DNA of 64,000 bases from Chryseobacterium gleum (GTDB lineage Bacteria; Bacteroidota; Bacteroidia; Flavobacteriales; Weeksellaceae): positions 3,427,001 through 3,491,000 of the forward strand of contig NZ_LR134289.1 of assembly GCF_900636535.1 (NCBI RefSeq). Reading direction: 5' to 3'. The notes beneath the pieces were generated by a model that was not told the origin of the DNA, ran no database searches, and worked only from the letters and a program-made list of their open reading frames with translations. The number at the start of each line of letters is the position of its first letter. The first letter of the stretch is position 1. Below are positions 26,418 to 33,971 of the stretch, piece after piece. A program made the translations under genes and the position numbers.

Positions 26418-28439
26418 TTAAACATGTTTGTTATTCACCGGTTTGTGCTCTACTCCCAGGTGTTTAGCCATGTCCAGAGCTCTTTCCAGAATTCCCTTTT
26501 CCTGTTGAGTGGCAACACTGTTCAGTTTAAAGATCAGGGACGCTATGCTCATATTTTTGATGTCGTCAGAAGAGATTTTATATTTATCCACCATTCCCAT
26601 CACTTTTCCAATGATATTTTCTCCATCCCCCAGAAGGTTTTCTTTTACAATCTGTGCATTTTCACTGTGGTTAATGAACTTATCCAGTCCTTTTCCTGCA
26701 GAAACCTGTCTGATAACATTGTCGAAGAATGTATTGTCACCTCCTACGATATCAATTTTTGCAGATTTGAAAGCTTCTGCCAGTACCATTGACTGTGCTT
26801 CTGCAATATCTTTCTGAATAGCGATCTGAGCCAGCTCCACATCTTTTTCTTTGGCAAGCTGAAGACGGAATTCTTCGTGGTCTTTTCCGGCATCGTTCAG
26901 TTTCTTCATCGCTTCTGCCTTCTCTGTAATTCCTGCTGCCTCTGCCAATGCTTTTTCTTTGATGACTTCCGCCTGGGCAATTCCTTCTTTTTTGTTGGCA
27001 TCTGCTTTTTTCTCAATAACGGTTGCTTCTGCAAGACCTTGTCTTTCTGCAGCATCTGCTTTCGCATGCATTACCTGAGCTTCTGACAGTCCTATTGTAG
27101 CTTCTTCTTTTGCTTTCGCGTCTGCAATGATCTTACGGGCTTCAGCTTCTTTTTCTGCAGCATCTCTTTTCGCCTGTGCTTCAATTACATATTTCTGCGC
27201 ATCTTTTTCTGCAGCCAATCTGCGGGCTTCTGCGGCTCTTGTTTCCTCGATCAGCTTTTTCTCTGCTTCCTGAGTGGCAACGGTAATTTCTACCTGCTTA
27301 TTTCTTTCTGCTGTTTTGAAGGCTTCCAGGTCTTTGATTCCCTGCTGCTCTTCCACTACGGTTTTCTCCATGGTTAAACGCTCACGGATCGCATCCTGAA
27401 TACTTTTCTTCTCTAGCTCTATTGCTTTTTCCTTTTCAATTTGGGCAAGAGAGACAATTCTTTCTCTTTCCGTAGCTTCAAGCGCTTTATCTTTTAGGAC
27501 TCTTTCTGTCTCTACCAGATCTGCACGTTCTTTATTTTTAGCAGCGATCACGACCTGACGAAGTTTATTTTCTTCTGCAATCTGCAGTTTTTCTTCTGTT
27601 GCAATCCGAACTGTTTCATATCTCAGACGTTCTTCTTCTTCTACTTTCAGAATTTCAGCATTTTCACGGGCTTTGATATTGGCAACCTCTCTTTTTTGAG
27701 ATTCTTCTTTTTCAGCCAGCTGTTTTTCAAGCTCAAGAATTGCTTCACGGGCTTCTACGTTCTGTTTTGTAATGGTTTTTTCCTCATCACGACGAACCTG
27801 GTTGGCTTTAATATTTTGGGTAGCTGTCAGTTCGGTAATTTTCTTAATCCCTTCAGAATCAAGGATATTATCTTTATCTAATTTATCAATTGAGGTCTGC
27901 TCAAGGTAGTCTATCGCACAGTCATCCAGTACATATCCGTTAAGGTCTGTTCCGATGATATCAAGGATTTCCTGACGAAATTCACTTCTTGCTTCGTATA
28001 ATTCGGTAAAATCAAATTTCTTTCCTACTGTTTTAAGGGCTTCTGAAAATTTTGCTTCGAACAGTTCTCTTAATGTCTGCGCATCTGAAGCACGCTGACA
28101 GCCAATGGTTTGACCTACATTCACGATATCATCTACTGATTTGTTGACCCGGATAAAAAATGCCACCTGAATATCTGCTCTCATATTGTCTTTACAGATC
28201 AGGCCTGCTCTTCCCTCTCTTGAAATCTCCAGTTTTTTTACGGAAATGTCCATAGATTCCATACGGTGGATAATGGGAATCACGATACCAGCATTAAAGA
28301 AGACCTTTGTACCTCCATAACCAGTTCTTAAAATAACGATTCCCTGAACGGTTTTTTTATACATCGATAAAATCCAGAAAATCAATCCGACTGTTGCTAC
28401 AACAGCAACAATAATTCCAGCAATTAAAGGTAAGTTCAT
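26418..28439 (-). CDS. Flotillin / band-7 (YqiK-like) membrane scaffold protein
   Basis: The 673-residue protein has one N-terminal membrane segment (about 4-26, LIAGIIVAVVATVGLIFWIL), a SPFH/band-7 domain (about 40-215), then a very long Ala/Glu/Lys coiled coil (about 215-520) typical of flotillins, and a C-terminal oligomerisation region. Flotillins scaffold membrane microdomains and often pair with NfeD/YqiJ-type OB-fold proteins; the YqiJ-like gene lies just upstream (about 124 bases). The length is above E. coli YqiK (about 550 residues) because of the coiled coil. Confidence 0.92.
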   Translation of the reverse strand: MNLPLIAGIIVAVVATVGLIFWILSMYKKTVQGIVILRTGYGGTKVFFNAGIVIPIIHRMESMDISVKKLEISREGRAGLICKDNMRADIQVAFFIRVNKSVDDIVNVGQTIGCQRASDAQTLRELFEAKFSEALKTVGKKFDFTELYEARSEFRQEILDIIGTDLNGYVLDDCAIDYLEQTSIDKLDKDNILDSEGIKKITELTATQNIKANQVRRDEEKTITKQNVEAREAILELEKQLAEKEESQKREVANIKARENAEILKVEEEERLRYETVRIATEEKLQIAEENKLRQVVIAAKNKERADLVETERVLKDKALEATERERIVSLAQIEKEKAIELEKKSIQDAIRERLTMEKTVVEEQQGIKDLEAFKTAERNKQVEITVATQEAEKKLIEETRAAEARRLAAEKDAQKYVIEAQAKRDAAEKEAEARKIIADAKAKEEATIGLSEAQVMHAKADAAERQGLAEATVIEKKADANKKEGIAQAEVIKEKALAEAAGITEKAEAMKKLNDAGKDHEEFRLQLAKEKDVELAQIAIQKDIAEAQSMVLAEAFKSAKIDIVGGDNTFFDNVIRQVSAGKGLDKFINHSENAQIVKENLLGDGENIIGKVMGMVDKYKISSDDIKNMSIASLIFKLNSVATQQEKGILERALDMAKHLGVEHKPVNNKHV

Positions 28440-28482
28440 AGTTTTATAAGTTTATAGTTTATATATAGATTGTGTTTTTGTT

Positions 28483-28545
28483 TTATAAAAAGTGACAGAT
28501 GAGATCCAGGATATAGTTCATCAGAATCAAAAAAATAGTTATCAT
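28483..28545 (-). CDS. Possible 20-residue hydrophobic membrane peptide
   Basis: ATG at 28545 and TAA at 28483-28485 encode MITIFLILMNYILDLICHFL, which could be a single transmembrane helix. It sits in the 124-base gap between the YqiJ-like and flotillin genes on the same strand, 18 bases past the YqiJ-like stop. There is no homology evidence, and a frame this short can occur by chance. Confidence 0.3.
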   Translation of the reverse strand: MITIFLILMNYILDLICHFL

Positions 28546-28563
28546 GGTTATTAGTTCTTATTT

Positions 28564-29220
28564 TTAATATCTTACAGACTGCTGCACATAGAAAATCCTT
28601 TTTTTGGGCTCTTCATCTACAATCATGACGCGGCTTCCGTATTCCAGCCTGCTGCCGTCCTGGCTTCTCACCATCAGCGTCATAGGATCGCTTCCGATAA
28701 AGACTTCCATCATTCCTATTTTATCATCCTGAATGCTTGATTTCATACGGCCTTCCCGTCCTAAAAAGGCATATGACAATTCCCCTTTATGATTAATTTC
28801 CTTAAAAAAGGGATTCAGCGGTTTCAGAATTATTTTGGTTAACAGCATTCCTCCAATTAATAATGGAAATATGATAAGAATACCTACCCATGTTGGCAGT
28901 GGTAAAAAATAATTCAGATAAAATGACCCCAGCCAGGTAATCAGCAGTGAAAGGGTTAGAAAATACGTTATAGGAACAATATCCAGATTCAGAAATTTCA
29001 GGAAATGCATCCATGCAGAAGGATCATGATCAGGGGTATGAACATGGCCATCCGGAACGTCTATATCTGCATCTGCATCCACGTCAGAATGAATTCCTAC
29101 ATCTATATCCAGCCCGGTAAGAATGGTAAAGAGCCAATAGATCACTGAAAGCCCTAGCAGGACCGTCAGCACCGTATTCACCGGAGAAAATGCTACATTT
29201 AAAAATTCCTGAAAGGTCAT
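28564..29220 (-). CDS. YqiJ-like (DUF1449) membrane protein with C-terminal OB fold
   Basis: The 218-residue protein has three membrane segments (about 15-37, 83-105, 107-130). An acidic loop (SDVDADADIDVPDG) lies between the first two, and a C-terminal soluble NfeD-like OB domain follows (about 148-218, LGREGRMKSSIQ, VMIVDEEPKK). Proteins of this type are encoded beside flotillins and are thought to control them. It starts 1 base after the PspA gene stop and precedes the flotillin, the same order as yqiJ-yqiK of E. coli. Confidence 0.88.
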   Translation of the reverse strand: MTFQEFLNVAFSPVNTVLTVLLGLSVIYWLFTILTGLDIDVGIHSDVDADADIDVPDGHVHTPDHDPSAWMHFLKFLNLDIVPITYFLTLSLLITWLGSFYLNYFLPLPTWVGILIIFPLLIGGMLLTKIILKPLNPFFKEINHKGELSYAFLGREGRMKSSIQDDKIGMMEVFIGSDPMTLMVRSQDGSRLEYGSRVMIVDEEPKKRIFYVQQSVRY

Positions 29221-29221
29221 C

Positions 29222-29923
29222 TTAGCCTTTTTTTAGTGTTTCTTTTAATCTGTTTAAAGCTTCTTCAGCTTTTGTATCGTTATTATTGACCAGGGCATCT
29301 ATTTCCTCATCAATACTTTTTCCTGCCTTTGAAATATCTGAATAAGCTTCCGCAAGAGCTTCCTGCTGTACCACGCGATCTTTCAGTTTTTCCAGCATAC
29401 TTACTGTACTTCCGGTATCCATTTGGGTCATCTTCTGGTTGATATCTTTTGTGGCTTCACTTACCTGAACCCTGGCTTTAAGTGTTTTGAGCTCGTTTTC
29501 CCACTTGGCAATATCGGATTTCAGATGATTGATATTGGCCTGCATCTTTTCACATTCATCGTATTGTTTTTCGTGTTCTTTCTGTAGATTTTTTGCATTT
29601 TCCAGAGAAGCAGTCTGTCTTTTCAGAGCTTCTTTGGCAAGACGGTCTGCCTCTGCAGTTTCCACTTCTCCTTTTTCGGCTTTCTGCACAATCACAACGG
29701 CCTTATTATAATAATCTTTTGCCGTTTGCTCTTCTGTTTCTGCTTCATTCTTTTTCCGAATAGCAAGAGCTTTTAACTGGGCAAGCGCTTCTATGCTTTT
29801 TGCCAGCTGTTCTTTCATTTCACGGATACCCTCTTCCGTTAAATTGATTGGGTCTTCAAAGCTTTCGATCACAGAATGGATCTCTGCTTTTCCTATTGTT
29901 AGCAATCTTTTGAAAATGTTCAT
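29222..29923 (-). CDS. PspA/IM30-family membrane-remodelling protein (YjfJ-like)
   Basis: The 233-residue protein is almost entirely coiled coil. An N-terminal amphipathic stretch (MNIFKRLLTIGKAEIHSVIE) precedes the family's EDPINLTEEGIREMKEQL motif. PspA-like proteins assemble into ESCRT-III-like coats that stabilise stressed membranes. The length and the flanking genes (a YjfI-like protein 19 bases upstream, a YqiJ-like protein 1 base downstream) fit the YjfJ branch rather than classical PspA. It is probably a core effector of the operon. Confidence 0.92.
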   Translation of the reverse strand: MNIFKRLLTIGKAEIHSVIESFEDPINLTEEGIREMKEQLAKSIEALAQLKALAIRKKNEAETEEQTAKDYYNKAVVIVQKAEKGEVETAEADRLAKEALKRQTASLENAKNLQKEHEKQYDECEKMQANINHLKSDIAKWENELKTLKARVQVSEATKDINQKMTQMDTGSTVSMLEKLKDRVVQQEALAEAYSDISKAGKSIDEEIDALVNNNDTKAEEALNRLKETLKKG

Positions 29924-29942
29924 TTTAAATATCTTTTGTGAA

Positions 29943-30338
29943 TTACTTACTCATTTCTAGCATTTCTGTTGTAAATTCCCCCACAAGGATCCCTAAAGAA
30001 TTGATGGAAGCCATCACTTCGTTTTGTGCCATATTATCAGTTGGAAGCGTATCTCTGAAAATCACCCGTCTTCCGGTTCCGTCCAGCACAAATGCTCCGT
30101 GAACAATGTCTCTGTTTTTCTGAAGCAGTCTCAGGAATATTTTTTCGGATGGGTTTTTGATTTCAAAAAGGAACTGCTCCATGATCAGAATAGAGTCTGA
30201 TATGATCAGGATCATGTTTTTGATCCCGTTGGATTCTTTTTCAATGATTAAGATTCTCTGAGCTTCATCTTCCAGCGTGATGTTAAACTCATAATCTAAC
30301 AACCACTCTTTGACCGTTCTGAATATTTGATTTCTCAT
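29943..30338 (-). CDS. YjfI/DUF2170- or YbjN-like small protein
   Basis: The 131-residue soluble protein has the alternating helix-strand pattern of the CesT/YbjN chaperone fold (WLLDYEFNITLEDEAQRILIIEKE, read in parts; GAFVLDGTGRRVIFRDTLP). Its position just ahead of a YjfJ-like PspA gene matches YjfI (DUF2170, about 130 residues in E. coli). I cannot choose between DUF2170 and a YbjN-like assignment by eye. It is the first gene of the operon, with a -33/-7 pair 33 bases upstream. Confidence 0.75.
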   Translation of the reverse strand: MRNQIFRTVKEWLLDYEFNITLEDEAQRILIIEKESNGIKNMILIISDSILIMEQFLFEIKNPSEKIFLRLLQKNRDIVHGAFVLDGTGRRVIFRDTLPTDNMAQNEVMASINSLGILVGEFTTEMLEMSK

Positions 30339-30370
30339 AATGGCTGGTTTAGTGTTTTATTTTCTCTACA

Positions 30371-30401
30371 CAAATATAAAATAAAATTTTCAAAATGCAA
30401 A
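30371..30401 (-). promoter_or_regulatory. Promoter of the PspA/flotillin operon
   Basis: On the minus strand TTTG at 30401-30398 and TATATTTG at 30378-30371 are separated by 19 bases, the Bacteroidota -33/-7 arrangement. The -7 box lies 33 bases upstream of the ATG at 30338. The divergent XRE gene starts 122 bases away, so its product could act here. Confidence 0.65.
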
Positions 30402-30432
30402 TATTATTAGCAATTATTTATTTCAGATTCTC

Positions 30433-30440
30433 TATCTTTG
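30433..30440 (+). promoter_or_regulatory. Bacteroidota -7 box (TATCTTTG) for the XRE regulator
   Basis: TATCTTTG matches TAnnTTTG, 20 bases upstream of the ATG at 30460; the leader would be about a dozen bases. Confidence 0.6.
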
Positions 30441-30459
30441 CAAAAAAGATTAGACAAAA

Positions 30460-31089
30460 ATGAGCTTCTTTGGAACTAATATTAAGAAAATAAGACAGGT
30501 GAAAGGACTTAGCCAAAAGGCTTTTGCCGATTTATTTGATTTAAACAGAGGAGTAATAAGCTCTTATGAGGAAGGCCGCGCCGAGCCTAAGATTGAAACC
30601 ATATTAAAGGTTGCCAGCCATTTTAACCTTAATCTTGATCAATTGCTGACTGAAATCCTGCCGGTAAACCAGCTTGCAAGCGTTTCCGACATTGACCAGT
30701 TAATGCTTTTTCCTGAGCTGGCCATTCAAAACAGCAAAGAAATACAGCTAAAAACGGAAGAAAATAATCCCAACTCAGTAATATTGCAAAAAATATTAGC
30801 ATCTGTTGATCTGGTTTATGAATTTACTTCTGAAAAAGCTCCACTTCCTCAATATCAATCCGGTGATATTTTATTTCTGAATAAAACAGATCCGAAAACG
30901 GACTCCATTAACAATTTACTGGTTTACACCAACAAAAACCTTCAGTATGTAACTGACCATCAGTTTATAAACAATCAGGAATATTATAAGATTGTAGGCT
31001 ATGTCTCAACTGCTGAGAAAAATATTTTCACAAGCATTTTTGAAAGACTGGATAAACTGGAAAAGAAAACGGATCTGCTCAACAACTGA
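30460..31089 (+). CDS. XRE-family regulator with S24-like C-terminal domain
   Basis: The 209-residue protein has an N-terminal helix-turn-helix (about 6-60: NIKKIRQVKGLSQKAFADLF, NRGVISSYEEGRAEPKIETI). The C-terminal part (about 110-195: LPQYQSGDILFLNKTDP, NNLLVYTNKNLQYVT) resembles the S24/LexA-type beta fold, followed by a short coiled coil (SIFERLDKLEKKTD). It is divergent from the PspA/flotillin operon with a shared 121-base gap, so it may regulate that operon; this is inference. No autocleavage Ser/Lys dyad can be assigned with confidence. Confidence 0.85.
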   Translation: MSFFGTNIKKIRQVKGLSQKAFADLFDLNRGVISSYEEGRAEPKIETILKVASHFNLNLDQLLTEILPVNQLASVSDIDQLMLFPELAIQNSKEIQLKTEENNPNSVILQKILASVDLVYEFTSEKAPLPQYQSGDILFLNKTDPKTDSINNLLVYTNKNLQYVTDHQFINNQEYYKIVGYVSTAEKNIFTSIFERLDKLEKKTDLLNN

Positions 31090-31140
31090 GAAAGCATCAG
31101 CTCATGGACTTTGCAAAAAGGTTGAAGATTATAAAACAGA

Positions 31141-31172
31141 AAAGCCCTCCGTACTTTCATACGGAGGGCTTT
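31141..31172 (-). terminator. Terminator of tRNA unit 2
   Basis: A perfect 13-bp hairpin AAAGCCCTCCGTA / TACGGAGGGCTTT with a 6-base loop, starting one base past the tRNA-Leu 3' end. On the minus strand it is followed by TTCTGTTTTAT. It may also end the XRE transcript from the other side. Its CCCTCCGTA core recurs in the terminator of tRNA unit 1. Confidence 0.85.
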
Positions 31173-31173
31173 G

Positions 31174-31257
31174 TACCCCAGACGGGACTTGAACCCGTAC
31201 GTCCTTGCGGACACAGGATTTTAAGTCCTGCGTGTCTACCAGTTCCACCACCAGGGC
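31174..31257 (-). tRNA. tRNA-Leu (anticodon TAA), copy in unit 2
   Basis: 84 bases, class II tRNA with long variable arm. The acceptor stem begins GCCCTGG, the anticodon loop CTTAAAA reads UAA, and the T loop is GTTCAAG. CCA is not encoded. It is identical to the copy at 31538-31621. Confidence 0.95.
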
Positions 31258-31266
31258 ATGGCGAAG

Positions 31267-31331
31267 GGCGAAAAAAAAAAGATTCGAACAAAAGTTCCAA
31301 TCTTCCCGGTAACTCCAAAGAGTTTTTTCGC
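31267..31331 (-). pseudogene. Decayed tRNA-Gly between the two tRNA-Leu genes of unit 2
   Basis: In unit 1 the order is Leu(TAG)-Gly(GCC)-Leu(TAA). Here the same slot, with exactly the same 4-base and 9-base spacers, holds 65 bases that keep a perfect 7-bp acceptor stem (GCGAAAA ... TTTTCGC) and the T-loop string TTCGAATC. It has lost the anticodon loop, the T stem and 8 bases of length. I read it as the remains of a duplicated tRNA-Gly. Confidence 0.65.
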
Positions 31332-31335
31332 ATAG

Positions 31336-31417
31336 TGCGGATGAAGGGACTCGAACCCCCACGCCTCACGGCACCAGATCCTAAGTCTGGCGTGGCTACC
31401 AATTACACCACATCCGC
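31336..31417 (-). tRNA. tRNA-Leu (anticodon TAG), copy in unit 2
   Basis: 82 bases, class II. The acceptor stem GCGGATG pairs with CATCCGC, the anticodon loop CTTAGGA reads UAG, and the T loop is GTTCGAG. CCA is not encoded. It is identical to the copy at 31708-31789. Confidence 0.95.
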
Positions 31418-31504
31418 TGGTTTGCTGATCTGAATTTACAGATTCTAGCTATATTTCTTACAAATATAAAAATTTTATTTAAAGAACGCTCTCTATTAAA
31501 ACAA

Positions 31505-31536
31505 AAAACCCTCCGTAAGATATTACAGAGGGTCTT
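31505..31536 (-). terminator. Terminator of tRNA unit 1
   Basis: An 11-bp hairpin with one mismatch (ACCCTCcGTAA / TTACaGAGGGT, 4-base loop) starts just past the 3' end of tRNA-Leu(TAA) and is followed on the minus strand by TTTTTTGT. Confidence 0.8.
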
Positions 31537-31537
31537 G

Positions 31538-31621
31538 TACCCCAGACGGGACTTGAACCCGTACGTCCTTGCGGACACAGGATTTTAAGTCCTGCGTGTC
31601 TACCAGTTCCACCACCAGGGC
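31538..31621 (-). tRNA. tRNA-Leu (anticodon TAA), copy in unit 1
   Basis: 84 bases, identical to the 31174-31257 gene; anticodon UAA, long variable arm, CCA not encoded. It is the last gene of the three-tRNA unit. Confidence 0.95.
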
Positions 31622-31630
31622 ATGGTGTGG

Positions 31631-31703
31631 AGCGAAAAACGGGATTCGAACCCGCGACCCCAACCTTGGCAAGGTTGTGCTCTACCAGCTGAGCTATTTT
31701 CGC
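31631..31703 (-). tRNA. tRNA-Gly (anticodon GCC)
   Basis: 73 bases. The acceptor GCGAAAA pairs with TTTTCGC, the D arm is AGCTCAGCTGGTAGAGC, the anticodon loop TTGCCAA reads GCC, and the T loop is GTTCGAATC. The 3' end is followed by CCA in the DNA. It lies between the two tRNA-Leu genes of unit 1. Confidence 0.95.
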
Positions 31704-31707
31704 ATAG

Positions 31708-31789
31708 TGCGGATGAAGGGACTCGAACCCCCACGCCTCACGGCACCAGATCCTAAGTCTGGCGTGGCTACCAATTACACCACATCCGC
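31708..31789 (-). tRNA. tRNA-Leu (anticodon TAG), copy in unit 1
   Basis: 82 bases, identical to the 31336-31417 gene; anticodon UAG. It is the first gene of the three-tRNA unit. Confidence 0.95.
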
Positions 31790-31968
31790 TGGTTTTTTTA
31801 TATTGTAAGTTTTAAAGAGCTTGCTTCGTTTTTGTGAGTGCAAATATAGGACAATTTCCTTTAGTACCAAACTTTTCAGGAAAAAAAATTAAAATTTCCA
31901 CATTTTTTTTTCACGGCACCTTTTATTACATTTCATTTTCTTACTTTTACAACGTTAATATTTACGAT

Positions 31969-32346
31969 ATGGAATTACAAGGAACGGTAAAGAAACTTTT
32001 TGATGCTCAAACATTTGCGAGCGGGTTTCAAAAAAGAGAAATGGTTATTTTGACCCAGGAACAGTATCCACAGCCGATAAACATAGAATTTTTATCTGAT
32101 AAAATCAGTTTATTAGATAACCTTAAGGAAGGAGAAAACGTAAAAGTAGGAATCAACATCAGAGGTAGGGAATGGGTTTCTCCTCAGGGCGAGACTAAAT
32201 ATTTCAACTCTATTACAGGATGGAGAGTAGAGAAAGTATTTGATAATGCTTCAGAACCTACTCAGGCAATGCCTCAGCAATCTGCTTCTCCAGTTTCAAA
32301 TGAGAATCCGTTTGCTGGTGATGACGATGATGATTTGCCTTTTTAA
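31969..32346 (+). CDS. DUF3127 domain-containing protein
   Basis: From the ATG at 31969 the product is 125 residues: MELQGTVKKLFDAQTFASGFQKREMVILT (read in parts) begins an OB-like DUF3127 domain of about 90 residues. A flexible Gln/Ser/Pro linker follows, and the tail is acidic, ending DDDDDLPF. That tail resembles the C-terminal partner-binding tip of single-stranded DNA-binding proteins. The family is Bacteroidota-specific and uncharacterised. The open frame extends 45 codons upstream into the tRNA leader, which is not credible. A terminator follows at 32368-32398. Confidence 0.88.
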   Translation: MELQGTVKKLFDAQTFASGFQKREMVILTQEQYPQPINIEFLSDKISLLDNLKEGENVKVGINIRGREWVSPQGETKYFNSITGWRVEKVFDNASEPTQAMPQQSASPVSNENPFAGDDDDDLPF

Positions 32347-32367
32347 TTAAAGAATAAAGATCAATAT

Positions 32368-32398
32368 AAATCCTGCTTTTTGAAGTGGGATTTTTTTT
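32368..32398 (+). terminator. Terminator after the DUF3127 gene
   Basis: AAATCC / GGATTT and CTT / AAG stems around a short loop, followed by a run of eight T, 22 bases past the stop codon and directly before aat. Confidence 0.65.
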
Positions 32399-32404
32399 CT
32401 AAAA

Positions 32405-33058
32405 ATGGTCCGATTAGACGAAAACGAGATTTCATTTCCAGACCCTGAACTGTATGATGGTCATGAGGGAGTGATTGCCTTTGGAGGTGACCTCTCTGTA
32501 GAACGTATTTGGTTTGCCTATCAATTGGGGATTTTCCCATGGTACAATCCCGGAGAGGAGATTCTTTGGTGGTGCCCGGATCCGAGATTCGTGCTTATTC
32601 CTACAGAACTGAAGGTTTCAAAATCCATGAGAAAAATCCTGAAAAGGAATGTTTTTACTTTTTCTGAGAATAAGAATTTCAGAGAAGTGATCAGAAACTG
32701 CCAGCAGGCAACCCGGAAAGGACAATCAGGCACATGGCTTTCCGATGAGCTGATGGATTCTTTTATCCAGCTTCATGAGTATGGCCTTGCCAAAAGTGTT
32801 GAAGTATGGCAGGATGGGAAACTTGTAGGAGGTTTTTACGGATTGCAGATCGGGAATGTGTTCTGTGGAGAAAGCATGTTTGCCAAGGTGAGCAATGCTT
32901 CCAAAGCCGGGTTTATCCATTTTGTAGAAAGTCATAAAAATACGATTGAATTGATTGATTGTCAATCCCATACAGAGCACCTTGAGAGCTTAGGGGCAAA
33001 AATGATTCCTAAAAAAGAATTTCTAAAAATCTTACACGAAAATAATGAACGCAGATAA
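32405..33058 (+). CDS. aat: Leucyl/phenylalanyl-tRNA--protein transferase
   Basis: The 217-residue protein carries the L/F-transferase signatures FPDPELYDGHEGVIAFGGDL, AYQLGIFPWYNPGEEILWWCPDPRFVL (read in parts) and VGGFYGLQIGNVFCGESMFA. It moves Leu or Phe from aminoacyl-tRNA to N-terminal Arg/Lys of proteins, marking them for ClpAP/ClpS degradation (N-degron pathway). The 3' end overlaps the next gene by 14 bases, so the two are translationally linked. Confidence 0.95.
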   Translation: MVRLDENEISFPDPELYDGHEGVIAFGGDLSVERIWFAYQLGIFPWYNPGEEILWWCPDPRFVLIPTELKVSKSMRKILKRNVFTFSENKNFREVIRNCQQATRKGQSGTWLSDELMDSFIQLHEYGLAKSVEVWQDGKLVGGFYGLQIGNVFCGESMFAKVSNASKAGFIHFVESHKNTIELIDCQSHTEHLESLGAKMIPKKEFLKILHENNERR

Positions 33059-33923
33059 AGAAAAATGGGTTCTTCTGATTGTCCTGAGTATTATCTGGGG
33101 ATCATCCTTTATTTTGATCAAAAAATCACTGGAACATTTCAATCCTTTTCAGGTAGGGTCTTTGCGAGTGCTTATTGCCGGGATCATTTTACTTCCGGTT
33201 GCAATTTCCAATTATAAACTTTTCCCTAAAAAGCACCTGAAATGGTTGATTCTGGCAGCTTTTACCGGAAATTTCATTCCAATGTTCCTGTTTCCGATTG
33301 CTGAAACTGAGATTAGCAGCAGCATTGCAGGGATTATCAATTCCATGATGCCTATTTTCGTGATCATTGTCGGCGCGCTGGTATGGAAGTTTGAAACGAC
33401 TAAAAAACAGATCATCGGAACGCTAATAAGCTTCACAGGAGTCTGTATCCTGGCATTTGGAGGCGGTGACAGCGGAGAGTTTAAAATGATTCCGATTCTT
33501 CTTCTCTTATTGGCTACTTTATGCTATGCTCTGAGCACAACAACTGTAAAATCAAAACTTATGGAGGTCTCCTCTACTGTTTTGTCTGCTTTTGTTTTCT
33601 CGTTTGTTTTGATATTTCCTTCTATTATTGCATTGACGTGTACAGGATTTTTTTCTGAATTCAGTTTTTCGAAAGATAACCTGCTGGGACTGATGTTCGT
33701 TAGTCTTTTATCTATTTTCGGAACCGGACTGGCGATGATGATGAATTATCGTTTATTGAAAGTTTCTAGTCCTCTTTTTGCTTCAACAGTAACTTTGGTA
33801 ATGCCCATTGTGGCCATTATCTGGGGAATTATAGATGGTGAAAAGCTGACTTATTTGCAATTTATAGGAGCAGGAATCATCATAGGCGGACTGATATTTT
33901 TAAGAACAAATCCCAAAAAGTAA
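33045..33923 (+). CDS. EamA-family (DMT superfamily) transporter
   Basis: The 292-residue protein has ten predicted membrane segments in two EamA repeats (about 8-135 and 150-288). Typical sequences are LSIIWGSSFILIKKSLEHF, SSIAGIINSMMPIFVIIVGAL and ASTVTLVMPIVAIIWGIIDGE. It is probably an exporter of a metabolite or amino acid; the substrate is unknown. It overlaps the end of aat by 14 bases. Confidence 0.92.
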   Translation: MNADKEKWVLLIVLSIIWGSSFILIKKSLEHFNPFQVGSLRVLIAGIILLPVAISNYKLFPKKHLKWLILAAFTGNFIPMFLFPIAETEISSSIAGIINSMMPIFVIIVGALVWKFETTKKQIIGTLISFTGVCILAFGGGDSGEFKMIPILLLLLATLCYALSTTTVKSKLMEVSSTVLSAFVFSFVLIFPSIIALTCTGFFSEFSFSKDNLLGLMFVSLLSIFGTGLAMMMNYRLLKVSSPLFASTVTLVMPIVAIIWGIIDGEKLTYLQFIGAGIIIGGLIFLRTNPKK

Positions 33924-33943
33924 CATCATATTATAAATTAAAT

Positions 33944-33951
33944 TATATTTG
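33944..33951 (+). promoter_or_regulatory. Bacteroidota -7 box (TATATTTG) for the lipoprotein gene
   Basis: TATATTTG matches TAnnTTTG, 20 bases upstream of the ATG at 33972. Confidence 0.5.
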
Positions 33952-33971
33952 GGTGGATTTAACTTATAACT

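Noticed and set aside
31001..31808. Several open frames on both strands across the tRNA region
   Set aside because: They run through tRNA genes and terminators, repeat with the duplicated tRNA units, and have no protein-like pattern.
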